Shown here: piece after piece, positions 6,881-15,808 of the stretch
How the letters are laid out: the number at the start of each line of letters is the position of its first letter
How positions within the stretch are numbered: position 1 is the stretch's first letter
NCBI GenBank assembly: GCA_934149305.1
Contig: CAKPEF010000015.1
Location: 1 to 43,447, forward strand
Direction of reading: 5' to 3'
Source of the DNA: an uncultured Clostridia bacterium
GTDB lineage: Bacteria > Bacillota > Clostridia > TANB77 > UBA1234
DNA length: 43,447 nucleotides
The notes under the pieces: model-generated
Seen by the model: only the letters and a program-made list of their open reading frames with translations
The model's database searches: none
What the model was told of the DNA's origin: nothing
Translations under genes and position numbers: made by a program

Positions 6881-7870
6881 CATTTTATTTATAAGCAGTT
6901 CTAATATTTGAACTGCGTTGCTAGCAGCTCCTTTTCTTATATTATCCGCTACTACCCACATATTTATTCCAGATTCAATACTATCGTCTCTTCTAATTCT
7001 ACCAACATACACTTCGTCTTTTCCAGTTGTCGCAACTGCAAGTGGATAAACTTCTTTTGATATGTCATCTTGAAGTACTATAGATGGGCTATTAGATAAT
7101 AATGTTTTTAATTCTTCAATTTCAAAGTCTTTTTCAAACTCAACATTTATTGATTCTGAATGTGAATTTAAAATAGGTACTCTAACTGTTGTTGCTGTTA
7201 TTTTCATTTGAGGGTTATTCAAAATCTTTCTTGTTTCATTTATCATTTTCATCTCTTCTTTTGTGTATCCATTCGCAGTAAAAGAATCTATCTGTGGTAT
7301 ACAATTATTTGCAATTGGATAAGGAAATTTTTCATTTTTCAATCCTTTTAACGTATTCTCTAAATCTTTTATTCCTTTGCTACCTGCACCGGACACTGCC
7401 TGATATGTAGAATAAACAATTCTTTTTATCTTATATTTATCATCTAGTGGTTTTAATGCAACTACTGCTTGAATTGTAGAACAGTTTGGATTTGCTATAA
7501 TCCCTCTGTGCCTTTTTATATCTTCAGGATTTACTTCTGGTACTACAAGCGGTACATCTTCATCCATTCTAAAATAGCTACTGTTATCTATTACAATAGT
7601 TCCTTTTTGTACTGCAAGTCTTGCATATTCTTTTGATATTTCGCTACCAGCTACAAATATTGCATAATCTATTTTTTTATCAAAAGTATTTTTGGTCAAT
7701 TCTTCCACTTCGTACTCTTTATTCATGAATCTTATTTTTTTACCTTGTGACCTCTTAGATGCTAATAATTCATATTTAAAATCAGTAAGATTTTTCTCTT
7801 CTAACACTTGTAAAACAGTTTGACCTACCAATCCTGTAGCACCAACTATCGCTATTATTTTATTATCCAT
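6878..7870 (-). CDS. asd: Aspartate-semialdehyde dehydrogenase
   Basis: A 330-residue cytosolic enzyme that reduces aspartyl phosphate to aspartate semialdehyde with NADPH, the second step toward lysine, threonine and methionine. The N-terminal nucleotide-binding motif is GATGLVG at 10-16. The catalytic Cys is C130 in ANPNCST. It is the last gene of the lysC-ddh-dapA-dapB-asd operon and starts 1 nt after the dapB stop. Its length is normal for the family and no residues are missing. Confidence 0.96.
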   Translation of the reverse strand: MDNKIIAIVGATGLVGQTVLQVLEEKNLTDFKYELLASKRSQGKKIRFMNKEYEVEELTKNTFDKKIDYAIFVAGSEISKEYARLAVQKGTIVIDNSSYFRMDEDVPLVVPEVNPEDIKRHRGIIANPNCSTIQAVVALKPLDDKYKIKRIVYSTYQAVSGAGSKGIKDLENTLKGLKNEKFPYPIANNCIPQIDSFTANGYTKEEMKMINETRKILNNPQMKITATTVRVPILNSHSESINVEFEKDFEIEELKTLLSNSPSIVLQDDISKEVYPLAVATTGKDEVYVGRIRRDDSIESGINMWVVADNIRKGAASNAVQILELLINKM

Positions 7871-7871
7871 A

Positions 7872-8627
7872 TTATTTTTCTTCCTTTAACAAATCTTTCA
7901 TATCATAAAGTCCTGCTTTTTGATTTATTACATATTTAGTTGCTTTTAAAGCCCCTTTTGCAAATATTTTTCTTGATGATACACTATGAGTTATTTCTAA
8001 AGTTTCATCTTCACCTAAAAATATCACACTATGCTTACCTGCTTCTGTACCACCTCTTACTGAATGAATACCTATTTCATCACTACTACGTTCTTTTCGT
8101 TTTGAATGTCTTTCATAAACATACTCAAACTTATCTTCACGGGCACGATTTATTGAATCAGCTAACATCAAAGCAGTTCCACTTGGGCTATCTATCTTGT
8201 TTCGATGGTGTGTTTCAACTATTTCAATATCAGCATCCTTGAGCTTAACTGCCAATTTTGACACAATCTCACCCATAAGACTAATCTCATAAGACATATT
8301 ATTTGACTTGAAAATCGGGATTACTTTTGCACTTTCTTTTATAAGTTTAATTTCATTTTCCGTAAAACCTGTAGTAGCTATCACTATTGGTATTAACTTT
8401 TGTTTTGCATATTCTAACACATCTAATGTTGCCTTTGGATTAGAAAAATCTATTATCACATCTGGTTGTTCTTTAATACTTTCTATATCATTATATATTG
8501 GAATTTCGTTATTAGATGATACTTTATCAAATCCTGCACATACAATAAATTCTTTATCTTTTTCTATTTCTTTTAAAAGTTCTTGCCCCATTCTTCCAGC
8601 TATACCACTAATTAAGATTTTTATCAT
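7872..8627 (-). CDS. dapB: 4-hydroxy-tetrahydrodipicolinate reductase
   Basis: A 251-residue enzyme that reduces the DapA product to tetrahydrodipicolinate with NAD(P)H. The start is ATG 8627 rather than 8633, because the AAGGAGA site abuts the earlier ATG and lies 7 nt from this one. The Rossmann motif GIAGRMGQ is near the N-terminus. The catalytic region ETHHRNKIDSPSGTA carries the His pair and Lys. In this operon its product is the substrate of the meso-diaminopimelate dehydrogenase encoded upstream. Confidence 0.96.
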   Translation of the reverse strand: MIKILISGIAGRMGQELLKEIEKDKEFIVCAGFDKVSSNNEIPIYNDIESIKEQPDVIIDFSNPKATLDVLEYAKQKLIPIVIATTGFTENEIKLIKESAKVIPIFKSNNMSYEISLMGEIVSKLAVKLKDADIEIVETHHRNKIDSPSGTALMLADSINRAREDKFEYVYERHSKRKERSSDEIGIHSVRGGTEAGKHSVIFLGEDETLEITHSVSSRKIFAKGALKATKYVINQKAGLYDMKDLLKEEK

Positions 8628-8639
8628 GGCCATTCTCCT

Positions 8640-9524
8640 TTATAATAATCCATAATTTTTTATCTCTTGTTTTAATTTTTCTTTTGCTTCTACACTCATC
8701 TCTATCAAAGGTAATCTTGGAATTCCAACATCATATCCCAACATGTTGCATGCTGCTTTTATTGGTATTGGATTTACTTCAGAAAACAAGCTTGCTGTTA
8801 GATTTAAAGTATCTAGTTGTAACTTTATTGCATTTTTTATATTGCCATCTAAAAAGCTATATACCATATTGTGTACATCTTTGGGAATTATATTAGAAAG
8901 CACTGATATAACTCCACTTCCCCCCACTGAAAGTACTGGCAATATTTGATCGTCATTTCCAGAATATATTGCTAAGTTTTCCCTACATAAATTAGCTATT
9001 TCTGCTACTTGAGATATATTTCCACTTGCCTCTTTCACTGCAACTATATTTTCTATCTTTGAAAGTTCAAAACAAGTTTTTGGCAATATGTTGACTCCCG
9101 TTCTTGATGGTACATTATACATTATTATCGGAATTTTTACTTCATGTGCTATTGTTTTATAATGTTCAATTAATCCTTGTTGGGTTGTTTTATTATAATA
9201 TGGTGTAACAATCAAAAGTGCGTCTACTCCCACGCTTTCTGCATATTTTGACATTTCTATAGCATTTTTCGTACAATTGCTTCCTGTTCCTGCAATTACC
9301 GGAATTCTTTTATTTACTACATCTACAGCAAATTTAATTGTCTCCTTTTTTTCTTTTTCTGTCATTGTTGAAGATTCTCCCGTGGTTCCACAAACAATTA
9401 TTGCATCTGCCCCTTCTTTAATTTGAAATTCCAACATTTTTTTAAATTCTTCAAAATTAACTCCATTAGTTGTAAACGGGGTTATTATCGCTGTACCACA
9501 GCCTTTAAAAACCTCTTTTTTCAA
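8640..9524 (-). CDS. dapA: 4-hydroxy-tetrahydrodipicolinate synthase
   Basis: A 294-residue class I aldolase that condenses pyruvate with aspartate semialdehyde. The Schiff-base Lys is K164 in VAVKEASG. Tyr136 and the GTTGE loop (46-50) are present. It starts at TTG with GGAGGGA 7 nt upstream. It lies between ddh and dapB and is probably co-transcribed with them. Confidence 0.97.
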   Translation of the reverse strand: MKKEVFKGCGTAIITPFTTNGVNFEEFKKMLEFQIKEGADAIIVCGTTGESSTMTEKEKKETIKFAVDVVNKRIPVIAGTGSNCTKNAIEMSKYAESVGVDALLIVTPYYNKTTQQGLIEHYKTIAHEVKIPIIMYNVPSRTGVNILPKTCFELSKIENIVAVKEASGNISQVAEIANLCRENLAIYSGNDDQILPVLSVGGSGVISVLSNIIPKDVHNMVYSFLDGNIKNAIKLQLDTLNLTASLFSEVNPIPIKAACNMLGYDVGIPRLPLIEMSVEAKEKLKQEIKNYGLL

Positions 9525-9547
9525 GCTAATCCCTCCTCCTACCTAAC

Positions 9548-10531
9548 TTACAAAATTTCTTTTAATAATTCTTCTCTTGATTTATTAGAAAGTAATACTG
9601 GTGGTATATCCAAAACTGTAATAGCTCCGTATTCTCCTTTTTTATTTAATCTGTAAACAGCTCTCGCATATGCTATAAGTATGCTAGATGTGAACTCTGG
9701 GTTAGAATCTAATTTTAATGAATATTCTATTACTTGATTAGATTCATTATTTATTCCCGTTTTTCCACTTCTTATAACAAATCCTCCGTGTGGCATTGCG
9801 GCATGATTTTCTTTCAATTCTTTTTCAGATACAAAATTTACCGTTGTATCATAATCTGCAAAATAATTCGGCATATTTATTATCTCGTCTTTTATTCTTT
9901 CTTTATTGGCGCCTTCCTCTAAAACAACATAGCATTCTCTTTTATGTTTTTCTCTTGTTGTTAATTGGACATTTTGACCATTTCTTATTTTTTCTATTGC
10001 TTCATGTATTGGAATTGTATATTGTTTCGCATCTTTCACACCTTTTATTCGCCTTATTGCATCCGAATGTCCTTGGCTAACTCCTTTTCCCCAAAAAGTA
10101 TATGTTTCTCCTTTAGGCAAATAACACTCACCTAACAATCTATTTAACGAAAACACTCCTGGATCCCATCCACATGAAATTAAGGCTATCTTTTTTGAAA
10201 CTTGTGCACTCTCATTTACATTTTTAAAATGTTCTGGTATCTTTGCATGTGTATCGAAACTATCTATTACATTAAACATAGATGCATACTTTGGTGTTTG
10301 ATATGGCAAATCTGTTGCGGAACCTCCACACAAAATCATTACATCTATCTCTTCTTGCCAATTCTCTACTTCTTCTACTGAAACGACTTTTGCTTTTGTC
10401 AATGTCTCTATATCTTCTGGTTTTCTTCTTGTGAATATTGCTTTAAGTTCCATATCACTATTATTTAAAATAGCAAGCTCTACACCTTTTCCTAGATTTC
10501 CATATCCAATTATTCCTATTCTAATACTCAT
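9548..10531 (-). CDS. ddh: meso-Diaminopimelate dehydrogenase
   Basis: A 327-residue NADPH-dependent enzyme that converts tetrahydrodipicolinate to meso-diaminopimelate in one step, bypassing the acylated branch. The N-terminal GYGNLGKG loop binds NADPH. The CGGSATDLP, FDTHAKIPEH and SCGWDPG motifs match the family. Its ATG overlaps the lysC TGA as ATGA, so translation of ddh should depend on ribosomes that complete lysC, including its two +1 shifts. I see no dapD, dapE, dapF or dapL in the window, consistent with use of the dehydrogenase route. Confidence 0.95.
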   Translation of the reverse strand: MSIRIGIIGYGNLGKGVELAILNNSDMELKAIFTRRKPEDIETLTKAKVVSVEEVENWQEEIDVMILCGGSATDLPYQTPKYASMFNVIDSFDTHAKIPEHFKNVNESAQVSKKIALISCGWDPGVFSLNRLLGECYLPKGETYTFWGKGVSQGHSDAIRRIKGVKDAKQYTIPIHEAIEKIRNGQNVQLTTREKHKRECYVVLEEGANKERIKDEIINMPNYFADYDTTVNFVSEKELKENHAAMPHGGFVIRSGKTGINNESNQVIEYSLKLDSNPEFTSSILIAYARAVYRLNKKGEYGAITVLDIPPVLLSNKSREELLKEIL

Positions 10532-11276
10532 ACACTCTTTCCCTCCTCACATATTATTGTTCCTTTACTATTAAAATCAAAAGTGGATTTAACTACTATT
10601 TTTATATTTTTTTCCTTTGCCATCTCCACACATTTATACTGTAGCACTTCAGCTCCACTTTTCGCCATTTCTATCATCTTATCATATGATAGCATCTCAT
10701 ATTTTATAGCATTCTTGTTTTGGTTTGGATCTTCAGAATATACTCCATCCACATCCTTGTATACTTCACATTCATGCAATCCTAGTGCTTCAGCTACAGC
10801 TATTGCAGTGATATCAGAGCCTCCGTCTTCCAAGTGTTGTTATATTATTTTCACTAGTAATTCCTTGAAACCCAGCAATTACCACAATCTTTCCTTCTTT
10901 TAATTCTTTTTGCATTCTTGTAGTTTTTACTTTAATAATATTAGCCTCACCATAATTTGAATCAGTTAGAATTGGAACTTGCCATCCTAAAAGAGAAATC
11001 GCATCGTGTCCCAAAAATTTTAAGCACATTGCAAGTTTTGTTGCTGTTATTTGTTCTCCAACTGCCAACAAAACATCTTGCTCTCTCAAATCTCCTTTGT
11101 AAGAGATCTCTTCTTTTTCTTTTAACAATTCGTCTGTCATATCTCCTTGAGCTGAAACAACTGCAACTACTGAGTTGCCTTTTTCTTTTGCTCCGTATTA
11201 TGTGTTTACAAACATTAAATAACTTTTGATTATCTGCCACAGAACTGCCACCATATTTTTGAACTACTACTTTCAT
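10528..11276 (-). CDS. lysC: Aspartate kinase, catalytic domain only, read with two +1 frameshifts
   Basis: The coding path needs three frames. It starts at ATG 11276 (MKVVVQKYGGSSVADN) with AGAGGT upstream. At the CGG at 11195-11193 the frame moves +1 and continues with AKEKGNSVVAVVSAQGD. At the CGG at 10825-10823 it moves +1 again, restoring the conserved LGRGGSD nucleotide-binding motif. The joined protein has 248 residues. If each CGGN yields one residue, the length agrees with the family at both places. The kinase domain looks complete: KYGGSS, GWQVPILTDSNYG, GFQG, DVDGVY. The C-terminal ACT domains of usual aspartokinases (about 400 residues) are absent, so classical lysine feedback through ACT is not expected. 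It is first in the DAP operon. It could be a pseudogene or contain sequence errors, but the identical CGG context at both breaks and in dnaB and the ZIP gene argues otherwise. Confidence 0.85.
10823..10825 (-). other. +1 frameshift site in lysC, AGA-CGG-A
   Basis: In the incoming frame CGG follows AGA and leads to a TGA two codons later. Skipping C gives AGA GGA GGC TCT GAT, the conserved RGGSD of aspartokinases. Confidence 0.85.
11193..11195 (-). other. +1 frameshift site in lysC, ATA-CGG-A
   Basis: The incoming frame reads CKHII then CGG. Skipping C gives GGA GCA AAA and the expected AKEKGNSVVAVVSAQGD continuation. It is codon 28. Confidence 0.8.
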
Positions 11277-11343
11277 ATTTATGACCTCTTGATAAAAATT
11301 TTCATGACATTTAAATTTAAATATTCATTTAAAAAATATACAA

Positions 11344-11372
11344 ATTATATATCTACATATATAACCCAGCAA
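11344..11372 (-). promoter_or_regulatory. Likely promoter of the lysC operon
   Basis: On the minus strand TTGCTG (11372-11367) and TATAAT (11349-11344) are spaced by 17 bp. The -35 box overlaps the ftsH hairpin. No lysine riboswitch fits in the remaining short leader. Confidence 0.5.
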
Positions 11373-11401
11373 AGACAAACTGATTTCAGTCTGTCTTTGC
11401 T
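11368..11401 (-). terminator. Hairpin after ftsH
   Basis: 16-nt arms (11368-11383 and 11386-11401) pair almost fully. It lies 9 bp beyond the ftsH stop, but the U-run is poor. Confidence 0.55.
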
Positions 11402-11409
11402 CATTATTT

Positions 11410-13218
11410 TTATGAATTCATTATTGCTTCAAATTCTTCTGCTTCGATCTTTTCTTTTTCTAATAATACGCTAGCTACTCTATGAAGTTTATCTATGTGT
11501 TCTTCTAGTATTCTCTTTGCTCTGTTGTAGCCTGTATCTATTATTTTCTTGACCTCGACATCGATTACAGCAGCAATTTCATCACTATAGTTTTTAACAT
11601 TGTTAATGTCTCTTCCTAAGAATACTTCTTCTTGATCATTTCCAAATGTTATTGTTCCTAGTTTGTCACTCATACCATACTTCATTACCATGCTTCTAGC
11701 AATTTTACTTGCTCTTTCTATATCATTTGAAGCACCTGTACTTATATCATTTAGTACTAGTTGCTCTGCAACTCTACCACCAAGAAGTGATACTATTTTA
11801 TCTTCCATTTCTGATTTTGACATGAAAGATTTGTCCTCTGTATTTTTATACATTGTGTATCCGCCAGCCATACCTCTTGGTATTATTGATACCTGATGTA
11901 CTGGTTCTGCATGCTCTAAGAATCTACTTACAACTGCGTGACCGCCCTCATGATATGCTACTAGCTTCTTGTCTTTTTCTGATATAACTTTACTTCTCTT
12001 TTCTGGTCCCATTAAAACTTTAACCATTGCATCTTCTAAATCTTTCATAGTTATTGTTGTTTGGTCTTTTCTAGCTGCTAAAAGAGCTGCCTCATTCATC
12101 ATGTTTTCTAGATCTGCACCTGTGAATCCTGCTGTATTTTTAGCAAGGACTCCTAAGTCAATCTCACCGGACAATTTTTTCTTCTTTGCATACAATGCAA
12201 GAATTTCTTCTCTTGCTTTTACATCTGGTGCTGGTACAACTATTTGTCTATCAAATCTACCAGGTCTTTGAAGCGCTGGATCTAAGATATCTGGTCTATT
12301 GGTTGCTGCTAAAACTATTACACCACTATTTGTTCCAAATCCGTCCATTTCAACTAGTAATTGGTTTAATGTTTGCTCTCTTTCATCATGTCCGCCACCA
12401 AGGCCTGCACCTCTTTGACGACCAACAGCATCAATTTCATCTATAAATACTATACATGGTGCTTTTGCTTTTGCTTCACCAAACAAATCTCTTACTCTTG
12501 ACGCACCAACACCAACATACATTTCAACAAAATCTGAACCACTTATTGAAAAGAATGGAACTCCTGCTTCACCCGCAACGGCTTTAGCAAGTAATGTTTT
12601 ACCTGTACCTGGTTGACCAACAAGTAATATTCCTTTTGGTATTCTTGCGCCCATATCAATAAACTTCTTTGGATATTTTAAGAATTCTACTATTTCTTGT
12701 AGTTCTTCTCTTTCTTCTGGTAAACCTGCCACATCTTTAAATGTTACTTTGTTTTTGTCATCTGGATTAGAAAGTTTTGCTCTGTTTCTTGTAAAAGACA
12801 TTGCTCCCTTTCCCCCACCAAGATTTTGCATCATAAATACCCAGAATAATATAAATATTACAACCATGCCTATTGGTGTTATATAGTCAATTAAAGTAAG
12901 TGCTATTGATGGTGCATTTTCTTTTAGTTTAAAATCTGCTCCATCTTCTATAATCGCTCTTTGTGCATATTCTACGAATGCTCCTCTATCTGGTATATTT
13001 ACTTTCTTTTCTGCCTTTTCATTTTTTAGTTGTATTACAGCATAAGAGCCATCACTTGCCAGTTCTATTGATGCTACGTTTTGATTATTTATTTGAGTTA
13101 ATAATTCATTATAAGTTAATTCTTTGACACTATTTGAATCTGTAACTATAGATATAATAAATAATGATATTATTACAAATATAAGTAATGATGATATTCC
13201 TCTAAATGGTTTTTTCAT
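11410..13218 (-). CDS. ftsH: ATP-dependent zinc metalloprotease FtsH
   Basis: A 602-residue membrane-anchored AAA+ protease that degrades misfolded membrane proteins and some regulators. The two transmembrane segments are at about 8-25 and 113-130, with the extracytoplasmic loop between them. Walker A GQPGTGKT is at 201-208, Walker B IVFIDEIDA near 257-264, and the second region of homology ATNRPDILDPALQRPGRFDR near 305-324. The zinc site is HEGGH at 423-427. The start has an AGGAGGAG site. It lies downstream of tilS, a common Firmicutes arrangement, but is separated from it by a 259-bp gap with its own promoter. Confidence 0.97.
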   Translation of the reverse strand: MKKPFRGISSLLIFVIISLFIISIVTDSNSVKELTYNELLTQINNQNVASIELASDGSYAVIQLKNEKAEKKVNIPDRGAFVEYAQRAIIEDGADFKLKENAPSIALTLIDYITPIGMVVIFILFWVFMMQNLGGGKGAMSFTRNRAKLSNPDDKNKVTFKDVAGLPEEREELQEIVEFLKYPKKFIDMGARIPKGILLVGQPGTGKTLLAKAVAGEAGVPFFSISGSDFVEMYVGVGASRVRDLFGEAKAKAPCIVFIDEIDAVGRQRGAGLGGGHDEREQTLNQLLVEMDGFGTNSGVIVLAATNRPDILDPALQRPGRFDRQIVVPAPDVKAREEILALYAKKKKLSGEIDLGVLAKNTAGFTGADLENMMNEAALLAARKDQTTITMKDLEDAMVKVLMGPEKRSKVISEKDKKLVAYHEGGHAVVSRFLEHAEPVHQVSIIPRGMAGGYTMYKNTEDKSFMSKSEMEDKIVSLLGGRVAEQLVLNDISTGASNDIERASKIARSMVMKYGMSDKLGTITFGNDQEEVFLGRDINNVKNYSDEIAAVIDVEVKKIIDTGYNRAKRILEEHIDKLHRVASVLLEKEKIEAEEFEAIMNS

Positions 13219-13258
13219 TTGCTCCTCCTTTATATAAATTAAATTAACACTATTTTAA

Positions 13259-13287
13259 ATAGTATCACATCTAAAATTTATTGTCTA
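13259..13287 (-). promoter_or_regulatory. ftsH promoter
   Basis: On the minus strand TAGACA (13287-13282) and TACTAT (13264-13259) are spaced by 17 bp, 40 bp before the ftsH ATG. Confidence 0.55.
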
Positions 13288-13370
13288 GTAATTTAGTTAA
13301 AACTTGGTTACTACTGCAAAAACTTTGCTACTATTTAGGTTTAATTTATGACAAGTGCTAACCAATAGTA

Positions 13371-13461
13371 TTTTTATGGAGCACACTGTGCTCCGCTACA
13401 ATTTCATAGCACACATTTACATTTAATATATACTTTTTATTTTGAATACTGAATAGTAACA
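13371..13461. repeat. Dispersed repeat of about 91 bp, copy 1 (after tilS)
   Basis: The segment begins TTTTTATGGAGCACAC, has a palindromic core with TGTGCTCC, then an AT-rich arm ending GAATAGTAACA. It matches 38871-38962 except for its core. It starts 16 bp beyond the tilS stop. Confidence 0.8.
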
Positions 13462-13477
13462 AAACTTTTGTTTTAAG

Positions 13478-14440
13478 TTATTTTATATTTTCAAACTCAA
13501 TTTTGCCTTTTATAACAGTTATTTTAAGGTTTTTATTTGGCATTAAAAATTTACCTCCAATATTATTATTACATAATTTTATAATATCATCTATATGTAC
13601 CTTCTCTATATCTTTTGCATTTCCAAACAAATTTATTATAATTTTTTTGATTATTCTTTTTCTTATAACGATATCCAAACTGTTAAATTTTTTTAAATTG
13701 CAAATTATCTTGCTTTTTTCTACTGCTATAATTATGTCTTCATACGCTTTTTTCATTTCTATATCAATATATTTTTCTTCTTCTAAAACTATTTCCGAAA
13801 GTCTATTTATATTTTTTATAACATTTGAATTTATATTTTCTTCAATGTATGGAATTAGTTTTAGCCTAATTTTATTTCTGGTGTAAACATCTTCATCATT
13901 TGTTTCATCGTGCCTTGGATTTAGTTTGTTTTCTAAGCAATATTCTTCTATTTCTTTTCTCGTTACTTCTATAAGAGGTCTTATTACATTATCTCTTATT
14001 GGTTCGATACCCTTTAATCCAGATACACCACTTCCTCTTATTATATTCATAATAACTGTTTCTGCATTATCATTACTATTATGAGCCGTTGCAATTTTTG
14101 TACATTTTTCTTTTTCCATTATTTCATAAAAGAATTTATATCTTTCATTTCTTCCTGCTTCTTCAAGCGTCATTTTGTCTTTAAGCTCTTTTAGTTTTAT
14201 TTGTTTTACAAAGCATGGAATGTTTCTTTCACTACAAAAATCTTCAACAAATTTTTGATCAATAATAGCATTCTCTCTAAGTCCATGATTTATGTGTGCA
14301 ACGCATATATTATACTTTAATTTATAAAGTGCATCTAATAGAGTTATTGAATCTGGTCCACCAGAAACTGCAACTACTATTTTGTCGCTTTCATTTATTA
14401 GATTATATTTTCGTATTGTCTCTTTTATTTTATTTAGCAT
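13478..14440 (-). CDS. tilS: tRNA(Ile)-lysidine synthase
   Basis: A 320-residue N-type ATP pyrophosphatase that attaches lysine to C34 of tRNA-Ile(CAU), so that it reads AUA. The PP-loop SGGPDS is near residue 27. The HINHGLRENA and TAHNSNDNAET motifs are intact. The ATG at 14440 is preferred, with GGAGAATAAAA upstream; an in-frame TTG lies at 14461. It follows dnaB by 17 nt and is probably co-transcribed with it. The C-terminal domain is at the short end for the family. Confidence 0.93.
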   Translation of the reverse strand: MLNKIKETIRKYNLINESDKIVVAVSGGPDSITLLDALYKLKYNICVAHINHGLRENAIIDQKFVEDFCSERNIPCFVKQIKLKELKDKMTLEEAGRNERYKFFYEIMEKEKCTKIATAHNSNDNAETVIMNIIRGSGVSGLKGIEPIRDNVIRPLIEVTRKEIEEYCLENKLNPRHDETNDEDVYTRNKIRLKLIPYIEENINSNVIKNINRLSEIVLEEEKYIDIEMKKAYEDIIIAVEKSKIICNLKKFNSLDIVIRKRIIKKIIINLFGNAKDIEKVHIDDIIKLCNNNIGGKFLMPNKNLKITVIKGKIEFENIK

Positions 14441-14457
14441 AAGTTTTATTCTCCATA

Positions 14458-15787
14458 TCAATGATATTTATCTAAGTTAACAAACTTTGTATATTGTCCA
14501 AGCCATAAAAGCTCTGCTGTGCCTGTTGAGCCTGCTCTATTTTTAGCAAGGATTACTTCTGCCACATTTTTCTTATCTGTATCAGGATTATAATAGTCAT
14601 CTCTATATAAAAACATAACCATATCCGCATCTTGCTCTATAGATCCTGATTCTCTTAAGTCACTTAACATTGGTCTATGGTCTGGTCTTTGCTCTGGAGC
14701 ACGGCTAAGCTGTGATAATGCTATTATTGGCACTCCAATCTCTCTCGCAAGCACTTTTAAAGATCTACTTATTTCTGATATATCTGCCTGCCTACTTGTA
14801 TTATTTTTGCTCGCATCCATAAGTTGTAAGTAGTCTATTACAATAAGGCCTATATCATATTCCATTTTTAATTTTCTACATCTTGCTCTAAGCTCGATTG
14901 GTGAGAAACCTGCTGAGTCATCTAATATTATTTTTGCCTCAGAAAGCGTGCCTGATGCATTTGTAAGACTAATCCAATCTTCATCTTCTAGTTTTCCACT
15001 TCTAATTTTACTGCTATCAACCATTGCTTCTGCCGCCAATATTCTGTTTACCAATTCTTCTTTTCCCATCTCTAAGCTAAAGTATACGACTGACTTATTT
15101 GACTTTATAGCCGCATTTGTCAAAATATTAAGTGCAAATGCTGATTTTCCCATAGCAGGTCTTGCTGCCACTATTACAAGTTGCCCTGGCATAAAGCCAA
15201 GTGTTTTATTATCTAAGTCTGCAAATCCACTAGGTATACCTATTACCCCTTCTTCTTGTGATGCTAGTCTCTCTAAGTTATCGAATGTATCTACTAATAC
15301 ATCTTTTATTAAAGAATATGAATTATCTTTATGCTGTATTATATTGAAAATTTCTTTTTCTGCTCTTTCGGTAATTAGTATTGCATCTTCTTTAGCTTCA
15401 TAACTGTCTTTTGATATTTTATTTGCAGATTTTATTAGCTTTCTAAGCACAGATTTTTCTCTAACTATTTCTGCATAGTATTCTACATTAGAAACAGAAT
15501 ACATCGGGCTCGTAAGCGATACTAGATATTCAAATCCGTTTATAACATCGTATTTTCCTCTAAGCCTTAATTGTTCTTTTAATGTAAGTAGGTCTATCGC
15601 CTTGCTAGCCTCATATAAATCTAAAATCGCGCCGTATATTTCTTCGTGTTCAGTTTTATAAAAGTCATCTGGTTTTAAGATTTCTATTACTGTGAGCACC
15701 GCATCTTTGTCTACGAGCATAAGTCCGAAGTACTGCTTGTTCTGCTTGAATATCATTCGGTGGAATTCTCGCAATTATCTCTTCCAT
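14458..15787 (-). CDS. dnaB: Replicative DNA helicase, read with a +1 frameshift
   Basis: The true start is ATG 15787 (MEEIIARIPPNDIQAEQAVL) with AAAGGA upstream. After codon 20 the frame is broken at CTT CGG A (CGG at 15727-15725). Skipping C gives GGA CTT ATG CTC GTA GAC, restoring the DnaB N-terminal EQAVLGLMLVDKDAV. The rest reads cleanly to TGA at 14458, for 442 residues, normal for DnaB. The RecA-like core has Walker A ARPAMGKSAFAL and Walker B IGLIVIDYLQLM. The hexamer unwinds DNA at the fork and is essential, so a true null is unlikely. A shortened protein from a TTG or GTG inside would lose the start of the N-terminal domain. It sits in rplI-dnaB-tilS, a familiar order. Confidence 0.92.
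15725..15727 (-). other. +1 frameshift site in dnaB, CTT-CGG-A
   Basis: Codon 21 is CGG in the frame set by ATG 15787. Skipping C restores the conserved VLGLMLVD. The slip codon CTT is shared with both ZIP sites. Confidence 0.88.
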
Positions 15788-15808
15788 TATTATTTTTTCC
15801 TTTCAATT

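Noticed and set aside
10528..11276. lysC as a pseudogene with two random frameshifts
   Set aside because: All conserved motifs are intact, no other stops occur, the operon is complete, and both breaks share the CGG context with dnaB and the ZIP gene. Sequence error cannot be fully ruled out without reads.
11277..11409. Lysine riboswitch before lysC
   Set aside because: After the ftsH hairpin and the promoter only about 60 bp remain, and they show no lysine-riboswitch core.
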